The translations under genes were made by a program, and so were the position numbers. Positions 24,298-34,270 of a DNA stretch of 64,000 nucleotides are shown here, piece by piece. Origin of the DNA: Narthecium ossifragum (lineage: Eukaryota > Streptophyta > Magnoliopsida > Dioscoreales > Nartheciaceae); the NCBI GenBank assembly GCA_963920575.1, contig OY986973.1, positions 13,533,397 to 13,597,396 on the forward strand. Reading direction: 5' to 3'. Numbering within the stretch: the stretch's first letter is position 1; each line of letters starts with the position of its first letter. The notes under the pieces were generated by a model. The model made no database searches. It was not told the DNA's origin and saw only the letters and a program-made list of their open reading frames with translations.

Positions 24298-25486
24298 TGA
24301 TGAGTGCATGAAAGTGCACTCTAAATAGCCTTATAACCATCTCAATTGCTAGATTATTATCCTTAATCAACATATTTATTACTATTTTTATATCTATATG
24401 TTGCTTCACAAAGTTGTTTGGAAAATGCAGGAAAAATGAGAAAAGAAGCTGAAAAGATTACATGGATCAACTTGAAAGATTAACCTGTACCTGCTCATGA
24501 AGAACCAGATGATGTGCAATATATGGTTGGAAAGATATTGAAGTCTAGTTTTGGGAGAATTTTATGGTCCGTGATTTGGAGATCTCACGGTCGACCGCCA
24601 GATCAGCAAAGAGCGTATAATGAGCTGGATCTAACCCGAGTTTAGGCCTATAAATAGTATACTTAGGGTTATCAAAGGGGGGCTTTTGGAGGATCTTTTC
24701 TACAGCATCTGGAGGAGAGGAAGCCGCGTTAGGGTTTTGTTTTCTTCATCTTTCTTTCTTTATTTTTCTTTGAACACTTTTGTCGTCTTCATGATGAACA
24801 TGAGTGGCTAGTTTCTTTTCTAAGGTGTTGATGTAGCCCTAACTGACTCATTCTATGTTATTGGATCATATTTATTTAATCAGATTATTTTCCTTGTTTC
24901 ATTCATTATTATAACTGAGATCTTAAATACCTTTATCTGGCTAATAAAAGTATTATAGATTGTTTTATGTGAGATTGGGCGAGGGTTCATTCCCTAATCT
25001 TGCAGGATCTATGAATGAATGAGTTTATGTCGAGGCCGGGTTCAAGCTAAGAGTATTCTTAGTTCATAATTGTTCTTCAGAGCTTAATGGATTCTTGGTT
25101 AACACTTAGTTATGGGTTCATTAGCTATGGTTAATTGAGGGTACTTGGTAAAGACCGCGGCCGAACGGATCATCATACCGGAAGAACGAGCCCTTGGAAT
25201 TAAACTGAGATCTTGATTGATTCAATGCATAGAATGAGGATGTTATGGTGAAATCGGAACCTTAGTATTCATCCATCATATTTCCATCATTTTCCTATTT
25301 CGTTATTAGATAATCTATTTTCGAGACTTCATATTTCTTATTTTCCCTTCCTTATTTTCTTTCTTTTCTGTTCATTAGCGTTTCACTCTAATAATCTCTA
25401 CAAATCTCTGTGGGTACGATACTCGTCTTGCTACTATACTGATTGCACCGATTCGTATACTTGCGAGATACAAAATTTATTCATCA
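24298..25486 (+). mobile_element. 3' LTR of Athila B, array deleted
   Basis: It matches the 5' LTR but lacks about 278 bp corresponding to 16532-16809, joined at the short shared bases GAG. Only one GGTCGACC unit remains (about 24589). TATA box CCTATAAATAG is kept at 24647-24657. Confidence 0.9.
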
Positions 25487-25491
25487 AGCCC

Positions 25492-26700
25492 GACACAGGT
25501 TGTGCCTAAAAAATCTGGTGTCACCGTTGTTAAAAATGAAAGTGGAGACTTTGTCCCCACTAAATTGGTGACAGGATGGCGTATGTCTATAGATTATAGA
25601 AAATTGAATGCTGCCACCCGTAAGGATCATTTTGCATTGCCTTTTCTAGACCAGATCTTAGAAAGAGTAGCCGGACATCCTTTTTATTGTTTTCTTGATG
25701 GTTATTCTGGATATTATCAGATTGAGATTGCTCTAGAAGATCAGGAAAAAACTACTTTTACACGCCCTTTTGGTACTTATGCTTTCCGTAGAATGCCATT
25801 TGGATTGTGTAATGCTCCTGCTATTTTTCAGCATTATATGATGAGTATGTTTGCTGATATGATCAAGGAATGTATGGAAGTATATATGGATGACTTGACT
25901 GTATTTGGTAATACTTTTGATGCATGCTTGCAAAACTTAAAGAGAGTCTTGGTCAGGTGTGAAGAGAAACACCTTGTGCTTAATTGGGAGAAGTGTCACT
26001 TCATGGTGCCCTCAGGCATTGTGTTGGGCCATATTGTCTCTTCTAGAGGCATTGAGGTGGATCGATCAAAAATCGATCTCATCTCAAAGCTTCCTGTGCC
26101 AAAAACTGTTAAAGATGTTAGATCCTTTCTAGGGCATGCTGGTTTTTACAGGAGATTCATTCAGAATTTTTCTGCTATTGCTCGTCATTTATGTAATCTT
26201 TTGATAAAAGATACCCCTTTTGAGTGGACTATTGCTTGTCAAGAGGCTTTTCATGCCTTGATTGGTAAATTGACTTCCGCACCTATTGTGCAACCACCTG
26301 ATTGGAGCCTTCCTTTTGAATTGATGTGTGATGCAAGTGATTTTGTTGTAGGAGCTGTTTTAGGGCAGCGAAAAGATGGTAAACCTCATGTTATTCATTA
26401 TGCTAGCCGAACCTTGAATAATGCACAGATGAATTATTCTACCACCGAGAAAGAACTGTTAGCTATAGTCTTTGCATTAGACAAGTTTCGTTCTTATTTG
26501 ATTGGTTCTCCTATCACTATTTTCACTGATCATGCCGCACTTAAGTACCTTCTCACCAAGAAGGATGCTAAAGCGCGCCTAATTCGTTGGATATTAATCA
26601 TATAGGAATTTGATATTTCTATAAAAGATAAAAAGGGTGTGGAGAACGTTGTCGCTGATCACCATCGAGGTTGATGGTGGAAGTAGCAGAAGATGAGCCA
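25492..26700 (+). pseudogene. Athila A RT and RNase H, second part
   Basis: The frame continues from 16245: VVPKKSGVTVVKNESGDFVP, WRMSIDYRKLNAATRKDHFA, FGLCNAPAIFQHYM and the catalytic YMDDLTVFG (about 25889-25915). FLGHAGFYRRFIQNFSAIA and RNase H with LMCDASDFVVGAVLGQRKDG, then [19 protein letters not shown] follow. A TAG at 26603 replaces an expected Gln (ILII then EFDIS). A small deletion at about 26660 removes the end of the [12 protein letters not shown] block. Confidence 0.88.
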
Positions 26701-27087
26701 CCAATCATGGATGACTTCCCTGATGAGCAACTCTTTTCAGTTGCACGACTGCCCTGGTATGCACATATTGTTAATTACTTAGCGATAAGTGAGATCCCTT
26801 CCTTTTGTTGAGGTAAAGAAATTTTATTGGGATGATCCTTGTCTGTTTAAGTATTGTCCTGATCAGATCATGCGTCATTGTGTTCCTGATTATGAAATAG
26901 AAAGCATCATTATATTTTGTCACTCTCATGCATGTGGAGGCCATTTTTCGATGAAAAAGACTGCTGCTAAAATTCTTCAATGTGGTTTTTACTGGCCTAC
27001 TATGTTTCGTGATGTTAACATTTTCTGCAGATCCTGTGATAGATAAATGATGTTAGGAGCTCTATCTAGGAGACATTTGATGCCTTT
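26701..27087 (+). pseudogene. Athila A integrase zinc-binding region
   Basis: DDFPDEQLFSVARLPWYAHI is followed after a frameshift by KKFYWDDPCLFKYCPDQIM and the HHCC zinc-binding segment (HSHACGGHFSMKKTAAKILQ, then FYWPTMFRDV, then CRSCDR). A stop replaces the usual CDRCQ end. The gene is cut at 27087 by Tekay solo LTR 2 and resumes at 29540. Confidence 0.85.
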
Positions 27088-28391
27088 TGTGAGGACCCGT
27101 CCCTCTACTCCTGGGTCGACCGGCTGGGTCGGGCCCGTGGCTCGTTGGTTTGTTTCGCGTCGAGCGCGCGATCCGGTGGATCGTATTGTTTCTTGGACCG
27201 CAAGGGCAATTTGGTAAATTGCACCTTGTTGGTTTGTTTCACACCCGCGTGTGCACACACTGGCCTTGTATGTGTTAGTGTTTGTTTAGAATGGCTAGGT
27301 GGACCCGGGATCGAAAGATCCGGACTTGGGCTTGAGTTCTTGCCCAAGTTTAGCTTTCAGCACACAAAGGATCGATCCTCTTCGTGCCAGAAAGCCTTGT
27401 GAATCGTCATGAAGGATCGATCCTCTCTTGAGGAAGGATCGATCATTCATAAGAGTCGGTTGGTTTTCTTGCTTCGCGAGGACGGCCGCCGTTGGCCGTC
27501 GCTCTCTCCTGTCAGAGAGGGAAGACTTCCCCTCCCTTTCCCCCAGCTTTTCCCCGTTTTTCCGGCTTTTCCCAGGCTTTTCCTTCCTTTTCTTTCCTTC
27601 CCTTCTCTTCTCTTCTTCTTCCTCCTTTCTCTTCTTTCCCGCGGTGCTCTGTTTCTTCCCTTCTCCGCCGGCGAGCTTCTCCTCCTCCGCTCTCCCTTCT
27701 CTGACCACCAAATTGGGTGTTCTTTGGCTCGTTGGATTCGTGACAACGAGAGGAAGGCTCCTGGTGTGGTTTGGCAGCTTATTGGTGATTAAATCGCGGG
27801 CAATCAGCCGAGGAAAGCGCAGCTAGGTAGGGTTATACCTACTGATGTTCTTTTCGGGTTTTCTTGAGATCTAGCCGTTGGATCTTGTTGATCCTTGCTT
27901 TGTTGGATTCTTTATACCTGTTAGAATACCTGATTTAAGTTTCATGTTAATCAGTTGAGATTTGAGTAGGTTTTATGCAAGATTAGTCTCGGATTTCTGG
28001 TTTTCTGCTATTCTTGAGAAACAGCCGGCTTGCGGTGAGTTTTCCGGCCGGCGAGTACATGATCTTGGATTTTCATAAACATAAGAGTTTTCGAGCTATT
28101 CGTTAACGTTCCATTCCATCTTGTTTCATATTTTTCCGATTTATGTGCGATTTTTTATGAATTGTTTACTGAAGGGCTGCGTTGCTGCAATTAATTGTTA
28201 AGATAGTTGATTACCGATTTTTGATTAGCGTTTTCCCGTAAATCCAACCGTTGGATGATTATGATTTTTGGATATATTGATCCTGGTATATTCAGCTACT
28301 GGTGGCTAAGTTGGATCTTGAATCCGAGGTCGTTTGGACATCGGATCGACGGGATCAATTAGCCCCTATGTAGAGGCTTTGGGTGTTTTTG

Positions 28392-28427
28392 AATATAATA
28401 TTATATTTCGGAATATAATATTATATT
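28392..28427. repeat. Tandem 16-bp AT palindrome
   Basis: AATATAATATTATATT, a perfect palindrome, occurs twice at 20-bp spacing. The same doublet sits at the equivalent place in other Tekay LTRs (45904/45924, 58663/58683, and degenerate near 54857-54890). Confidence 0.85.
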
Positions 28428-28520
28428 GTGTTCTATTCTTCATCGTTTTCGGGGTTGCTTCCCGTTGCAGGAGTTCGCGGTTGACGGTCGTGGTACCGTC
28501 GTAATGCCGGGACCCGCTGC

Positions 28521-28561
28521 GGATCGGCTGGCAGCGGTTGGTTGTACCGCTGCAGCGATCC
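28521..28561 (+). promoter_or_regulatory. Conserved Tekay leader hairpin
   Basis: The inner stem GCAGCGGT/ACCGCTGC is extended by CT/AG and GGATC/GATCC pairs around single-base bulges, about 16 pairs in total. Homologous hairpins are at 11892-11931, 46033-46073 and 58793-58831. Base changes in the outer stem are mostly paired between copies. Role unknown. Confidence 0.65.
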
Positions 28562-29539
28562 GGTTGACTTATATGATATTTGTCATACTGTTGCATGCTC
28601 TACTTCTTATTTGTGTATGTAATAGCATGCATTATTGTTTGTGCATTAGTTGCATTGGTTAGGGCGTGGGTGATCTTTGGGTCGCCGTCCCGAGGTTGGA
28701 AGCTCGGATAACCCTAGGACCGAGGTTGGGTAGTTTGGACCCGGTTTGAATTGTGGTGTCCAGTCAAACTTAATGATAGGCTTAGAGGACTGGTACACCT
28801 GATGCTTGATGTTTGTAGAGGTCGTGTCAGCCTCAAGTCAGGTGTTGAGGATGCCACCGGTGACGGGTCTTATTCTTTGGGCAGTGTCCATTCCTGCCAG
28901 TAGGGGCATCAGTGTGGGCCCATGGCGAGTTGGGTGACCACAGCTGGAACCCTGCGACACTAGGTGTATCCAGGATGGGCCCAGTCCGTTGGGGTGAGCA
29001 TGGTTGGATATTCCTAGAGATCACTGGTGAATGGTAATGGGACCATTGCAGCTCACTCGAGTCTGGCTTGAGGGCCACACTGTTGCGTTTCCCTCTTCCT
29101 TCTGTGTGTCGTAGTGTAGATCCCTACTGAGCTTAGTACTCACACCTACACGGGGCTGCGTTTTGCAGGTGCAGGCGTCAGTTCTTCTTCCTTGGCCCCT
29201 ACCGAGCAGTTGGTTGGCGGTGCGGCGGCGCATGGTGGACTTTGAGAGGTGGTGATCGTTTACTGCTTTTACCCTATGTTAGTTAGTCTCCTACGGGAGT
29301 AATGTTGTAATTGAACTTCCCCCTCTCCGAGGTTTTGTATATAATCACTTTAAGTTTTCGATCTGTGGTTCGAGGTTTTGCTAATTAATATTGTTTTAAT
29401 TGAGGGTGTTTTGGTGAAATGCTAGGGAGACCAATAGGTTAGAGAGAACCCTCGCCAGCTTGTTTTTTCGCGTTTGTTAGGTTCCGGTTCGCGTCGCTCG
29501 GCCCGGTTGGGCTTTCGCAGGTCGGGGCGCTACACCTTT

Positions 29540-30094
29540 GAACCCCATTCAAGCCGTAGAGATTTTTGATTGTTGGGGTATAGACTTTATGGGACCCTTT
29601 CCTTCTTCTTTTGGCTATTTATATATATTGTTGGCTGTGGAATACGTGTCTAAGTGGGAGGAAGCTATTGCATGTAGGAATAATGATCATTCCACTGTCA
29701 TCAAGTTTCTTATAGAGCATATTTTATCCCGGTTTGGTACTCCTAGAGTTATTATTAGTGACCAGGGATCACACTTTTGTAATCGCTCCTTTGAGGCTTT
29801 GATGCGCAGGTATGGAGTCACACATAAGATTTCCACTGCTTATCATCCACAGACGAATGGCCAAGCTGAACAAGCCAACAGGGAGATCAAGCAAATCTTA
29901 GAGAAGACAGTGAGCCCCAACCGAAAGGACTGGTCGTTGAGGCTGTCAGACGCGTTGTGGGCATATCGCACTGCTTAGAAGACTACCCTGGGGATGTCGC
30001 CATTTCGCCTAGTTTATGGAAAACCATGCCATCTTCCAGTCGAATTAGAACATAAGGTATATTGGGCTATTAAGTCACTAAATTTTACTTTGGA
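29540..30094 (+). pseudogene. Athila A integrase core
   Basis: The core shows [20 protein letters not shown] (first Asp), [20 protein letters not shown] (second Asp) and [20 protein letters not shown] (catalytic Glu). A TAG at 29976-29978 replaces the Tyr expected in YRTAYK. The region ends at [11 protein letters not shown], where the Cassandra element inserted; the C-terminus resumes at 30868. Confidence 0.87.
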
Positions 30095-30261
30095 TGTGAG
30101 GCCCGCTAGGTCTACCGTGGGACAAGATGCTTGCGCCTGGAGGACGGGGCTGAGTCGGGTAGCCGGGTAAGCAATCCCACAACGCCTGGTATGGTCCGGA
30201 GTTCGATATAAGTATATAGTAAGCCCTTAATAGACACAACGCGTTTTAAAGCCGTGCTGGC

Positions 30262-30345
30262 AGTGATCCGTCAGAAAACTCCAAGGTTAAGTGTGCTTGC
30301 CTTGGAGCGGTCCCGGGATGGGTGACCTACTGGGAAGTTTTCCCA
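30262..30345 (+). other. 5S rRNA-like core, Cassandra first LTR
   Basis: AACTCCAAGGTTAAG...GTGCTTGCC and CGGGATGGGTGACCTACTGG correspond in order and spacing to the plant 5S gene stretch AACTCCGAAGTTAAGCG to GGATGGGTGACCTCCTGG. It carries the box A and box C regions of the Pol III internal promoter. Confidence 0.8.
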
Positions 30346-30702
30346 GATTTCTGCGGTGAGCCAAAAGCGGACAATATTGTGTAGGGTGGGGCCCTCGGGT
30401 GGATCTTGGTCGGGCCGGGAGCCCACGGGCCGGGGCCTAGTGGAGGGTCGGGGCGTTACAGTATGGTATCAGAGCCGGTTTCCAGCCGGAAATTGTGCCA
30501 GCGAGGACGCTAGGCCTCCAAAGGGGGTGGATTGTGAGGCCCGCTGGGTCTACCGTGAGACAAGATGCCTGCGCCTGGAGGGCGGGGCTGAGTCGGGTAG
30601 CCGGGTAAGCAATCCCAGAACACCTGGGTATGGTCCGGGGTTCGATATAAGTATATAGTAAGCCCTTAATAGACACAACGCGTTTTAAAGCCGTGCTGGC
30701 AG

Positions 30703-30786
30703 TGATCCGTCAGAAAACTCTAAGGTTAAGCGTGCTTGCCTTGGAGCGGTCCCGGGATGGGTGACCTACTGGGAAGTTTTTCCAGA
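30703..30786 (+). other. 5S rRNA-like core, Cassandra second LTR
   Basis: This is the same core as at 30262. The box A stretch GGTTAAGCGTGCTTG is here closer to the true 5S sequence than in the first LTR. Confidence 0.8.
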
Positions 30787-30867
30787 TTTCTGCGGTGAGC
30801 CAAAAGCGGACAATATTGTGTAGGGTGGGGCCCTCGGGTGGATCCTGGTCGGACCGGGAGCCCACGG

Positions 30868-31255
30868 CCTGTCTGAGTTGGAAGAACTCTGGAATGATGC
30901 TTATGAGAGTTCCAGGATCTTCAAGGAAAAGACAAAGGCCTACCATGACAAGAAGATCCTGCGGAAGACGTTTCAAGTAGGACAACAAGCTTATCTGTAT
31001 GACGCGCGGCTACACTTACATCCTGGGAAGCTGAGATCACGCTGGACAGGCCCCTTCACCGTTAGTAGAATATTTGAGAATGGGGTTGTGGAAGTTGAAG
31101 AGCCAAAGGATGGGAGTTTGTTTAAGATTAATGGACAGCGCTTGAAGCCGATTCCAGAGAAAGCGGACCCTGAGGAGCACACCGTTTCTCTCGTAGACCC
31201 TGTCTACGAGGGATGCTCTCTCTACTATCTATCATTTCTATTTTATTTAGGTTAG
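30868..31255 (+). pseudogene. Athila A integrase C-terminus
   Basis: LSELEELWNDAYESSRIFKE continues the integrase after the Cassandra insertion. Next come [40 protein letters not shown] and KINGQRLKPIPEKADPEE, the usual Gypsy integrase tail. The frame ends at a stop at 31253-31255. About four to six codons seem lost at the insertion junction. Confidence 0.85.
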
Positions 31256-32004
31256 ATTGTTTTAGTTTGTTTGCTTTCATTCTCATTTGCTTTTGTTTAT
31301 TATTTTATGTTAATAGGATGCTTGGACTTCCGTCTTCCTTGCTTGTGAAATTCGGCCACAATGGAGAGCCATGTGCAAGATTTCAGATATTCTGTCAGGT
31401 GGCCTCGCTCTTATTTCGATTTCCTATTCTTATTTATGCTATATATGAAAATTCAACCAACACCCTTCTGCTTATTTACATGAGTAGCACACATTGAGGA
31501 CAATATGAATTTCAGGTTGGGGGGTGTAGGCATACATGATCTCATGCATGCTACCTTATGAAGTTTAATGGTGTTGAATTGAGTATGTTACTTGAAATTG
31601 TACATGAGCTGAAATTTTTATGCTTATTATACATGTTGCTTTCACATGGATTGGCCCATACATTGATTGCATGCGAGATAACCTGAAAGTATAACATCAT
31701 ATGATCCATACACGAACACTTTATGTGCAGTGGTAATTATACTCACCAGAGGAATGAGCATGCTATTGTCAATCTAGACAGTGATTTCAGCATTAGCTAG
31801 TGTTGAGTATTACATGCAGAGGAAAAAAAAAAAAAGTTCTGGAGCTTGATCAAGCTGTGCCTAAACAACTATTAGGTGATCTACTGAGTAACCGGATGTT
31901 CTTGCCTCATGAAGCGGGGAGCTCGCGTAAAAAGGTAGAACCACTTATAGCTATAATAAAAAAAACTATTAAGTGTTTTGCTAAGTAACCGGGTCTTTAC
32001 GCCT
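31256..32004 (+). other. Athila A 3' noncoding region, first part
   Basis: No gene is seen. It parallels 23117-23870 of element B, including ACATTGAGGACAAT and AGGTTGGGGGGTG (about 31490-31527). The second part is at 33677-34090, after the reverse solo LTR, and ends with the polypurine tract AAGCTGGTTGGGGGGTG (34074-34090). Confidence 0.75.
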
Positions 32005-33676
32005 TGATGAATAAATTTTATATCTCGCAAGTATACGAATCGGTGCAATCAGTATAGTAGCAAGACGAGTATCGTACCCACAGAGATTTGTAGAGATTAA
32101 TAGAGTAAAATGCTAAAGAACAGAAAAGAAAGAAAATATGGAAGAGAAAAGAAGAAATATGAAGTCTCGAAAATAGATGACCTAATAATGAAATAAGAAA
32201 ATGATAGAAATATGATGGATGAATACTAAGGTTCCGATTTCACCATAACATCCTCATTCTATGCATTGAAACAATCAAGATCTCAGTTTAATTCCAAGGG
32301 CTCGTTCTTCCGGTATGATGATCCGTTCGGCCGCGGTCTTCACCAAGTACCCCCAATTAACCCTAGTTAATGAACCCATAACTAAGTGTTAACCAAGAAT
32401 CCATTAAGCTCTGAAGAACAATTATGAACCAAGAATACTCTTAGCTTGAACCCGGCCTCGACATAAACTCATTCATTCATAGATCCTGCAAGATTAGGGA
32501 ATGAACCCTCGCCCAATCTTACATAAAACAATCTATAATACTTTTATTGGCCAGATAAAGGTATTTAAGATCTCAGTTAAAATAATGAATAAATAAAGGA
32601 AAATAAACTGATAAAATAATCATGATCCAATAACATAGAATGATTCAGTTAGGGCTACATCGGTACCTTAGAAAAGAAACTAGCCACTCATGTTCACCAT
32701 GAGGGCAACAAAACTAATGGAGAAATAAAGAAGAAATAAGAAAAGAAAACCAAGCCTGGAACCCTTCTCTTCGCCTCCAAACGCTGCCAAAAAGTCCTCC
32801 AAAAGTCCCCTTTTGATAACCCTAAGTATCCTATTTATAGGCCTAAACTCGGGTTAAATCAAAACCGTTGATTTAATTCACTGGAAACGTCCGATCGATC
32901 CTCCTCGGGATGTTGGATCGATCGGTCTCATTGAAATCTCCAACTTCTATTTACGCCCGAGCCCGATCGATCGGACTAAGGGAGTCGGATCGATCGACTT
33001 CGTAAAAATTCTTCATCTCTGGCTCATCCCGAGTTCGATCGATAGTCCGATCGATCGAATTGTGTTCCTCTAAAAAGCATACGTTCTGTCACCCTTTAAT
33101 TCCCAAGTCCGATCGATCGAATTGTGAGTGTTGGATTGATCAGTTGAGTAAAAATCCGTTGTTTTTGACTTTTTTCGAGTCCGATCGATCGGACCATTGG
33201 TGTCGGATCGATCGGACCCCATAAGAGCGATGGAGGGATCGATCGGATGTGTTGTGGCTGAAAAACACATGTTCTGTCACGTTTTTGCGTGGTCCGATCG
33301 ATCGGACCTTCGCTCGGACTTCCAGCTTATTTCCTTTTCTGCCATTCAGACTGCGCATCGGTACTGAAATTGCCGTAACTTCCTCTAGAAAACTCGGAAT
33401 CACGAACCGTAAAATTCTCCAGAATCTAGACTTCAAGAGCTTTCCAACCATGTATGGAACATCCTCTGGTTCTTCATGAGCAGGTATAGATAAATCTTTA
33501 AAGTTGATCCATGCACTCTTTTCAGCTTCTTTTCTCCTTTTTCCTGCATTTTCCAAACAACTATGTGAAGCAACATATAGATATAAAAATAGGAATAAAG
33601 ATGTTGATTAAAGATAATAATCTAGCAATTGAGATGGTTATAAGACTATTTAGAGTGCACTTTCATGCACTTATCA
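32005..33676 (-). mobile_element. Athila-type solo LTR, reverse
   Basis: A 1672-bp LTR is flanked by the perfect TSD CGCCT (32000-32004, 33677-33681). Its minus strand starts TGATAAGTGCATGAAAGTGC, carries the U3 block (about 33375-33490), an array (32891-33309) and the TATA box CCTATAAATAGG (32830-32841), and ends like the element B LTR. Outside the array it resembles element B, but the array motif is CCGATCGATCGG instead of GGTCGACC. Confidence 0.92.
32891..33309. repeat. CCGATCGATCGG array
   Basis: Pairs such as GATCGATCGG(N)...CGGATCGATCG are separated by about 15 bp. ACGTTCTGTCA followed by TTCCCAAGTCCGATCG repeats the arrangement in the solo LTR at 4487-6141. Confidence 0.82.
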
Positions 33677-34270
33677 CGCCTCAAGAAGCGGAGAGTGCTC
33701 GCGTAAAAAGGCAAAATGTCTGATAGTTGGAAAAAAAAAGAGCATGTTGTTGTTTAAATGCGATGGTTGGATGATTGGTCCTGAAGATAGTACTGTGCTT
33801 GGACTAATGGTGGGTAGAAGTTGCTTCTGTACGTAACATTTATTTGTCAGGTCACATGTGTTCTTCTGGATGGTGATTAGCATGTTTGATGTGTAGAAGT
33901 TGATTTCATGTGTTGGTGGTATGTATATGAGTATAAGAAGTTTTCGTGCTCTGTACTATATAAAACACTATTGACTTGATAAGGCGGAATTCTTATCATG
34001 CATGTCTACATCCTTGAACCGTTAGTGTGCTTAATTATATTTTATGCGCTTTGAATTGCTAGAGACTAGCAATAAGCTGGTTGGGGGGTGTGATGAGGGC
34101 ATGAAAGTGCACTCTGAACATGACTAAGAGCAGCTTATTTGCTTAGTTTTCATTATTAATATAGATGATTTCGTCCATATATGTTGCTTCACAAAGTTAT
34201 TTGTATTATCCAAGAAATTGAAGCAAAGATGGGTCTTTAACGCCAAAACTGTACCTTTTGGGAACGAACC

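Larger units (their letters stand above)
16246..25486 (+). mobile_element. Athila element B, complete, nested in A
   Basis: This 9241-bp element is flanked by the perfect TSD AGCCC (16241-16245, 25487-25491). The 5' LTR is 16246-17712 (1467 bp) and the 3' LTR 24298-25486 (1189 bp). Primer site TGGCGCCGTTGCCGGGGA is at 17719-17736 and the polypurine tract is at 24281-24297. The LTRs differ at about 13 sites in the first ~420 aligned bases, mostly transitions, plus a ~278-bp deletion in the 3' LTR. It lies inside the RT gene of element A. Confidence 0.94.
27088..29534 (+). mobile_element. Tekay-type solo LTR 2 in Athila A integrase
   Basis: A 2447-bp LTR (TGTGAGGACCCG...GCGCTACA) has the perfect TSD CCTTT (27083-27087, 29535-29539). 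Removing it restores the integrase frame (HLMP then [10 protein letters not shown]). It contains a 22-bp GATCGATC pair (27415/27437), a C/T-rich leader, two AT palindromes (28392-28407, 28412-28427), hairpin GACGGT...ACCGTC (28483-28500) and a long hairpin (28521-28561). Confidence 0.92.
30095..30867 (+). mobile_element. Cassandra-type TRIM, 3' LTR slightly truncated
   Basis: The first LTR is 30095-30460 (366 bp, TGTGAGGCCCGC...GCGTTACA). The primer site TGGTATCAGAGCC is at 30464-30476 and matches the tRNA-Met complement. The internal region is only 72 bp and ends with the purine tract AAAGGGGGTGGAT. The second LTR is 30533-30867 and lacks about 30 bp of its end, so no TSD can be seen. Both LTRs hold a 5S-like core. 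It codes for no protein and depends on other elements for movement. Confidence 0.9.

Noticed and set aside
27428..27826. Several overlapping ORFs on both strands in a C/T-rich stretch (also 44720-45383, 51406-51848, 57659-58147)
   Set aside because: They are low-complexity Ser/Pro/Phe or Lys/Arg/Glu frames at the same place in repeated LTRs, with no conserved product.
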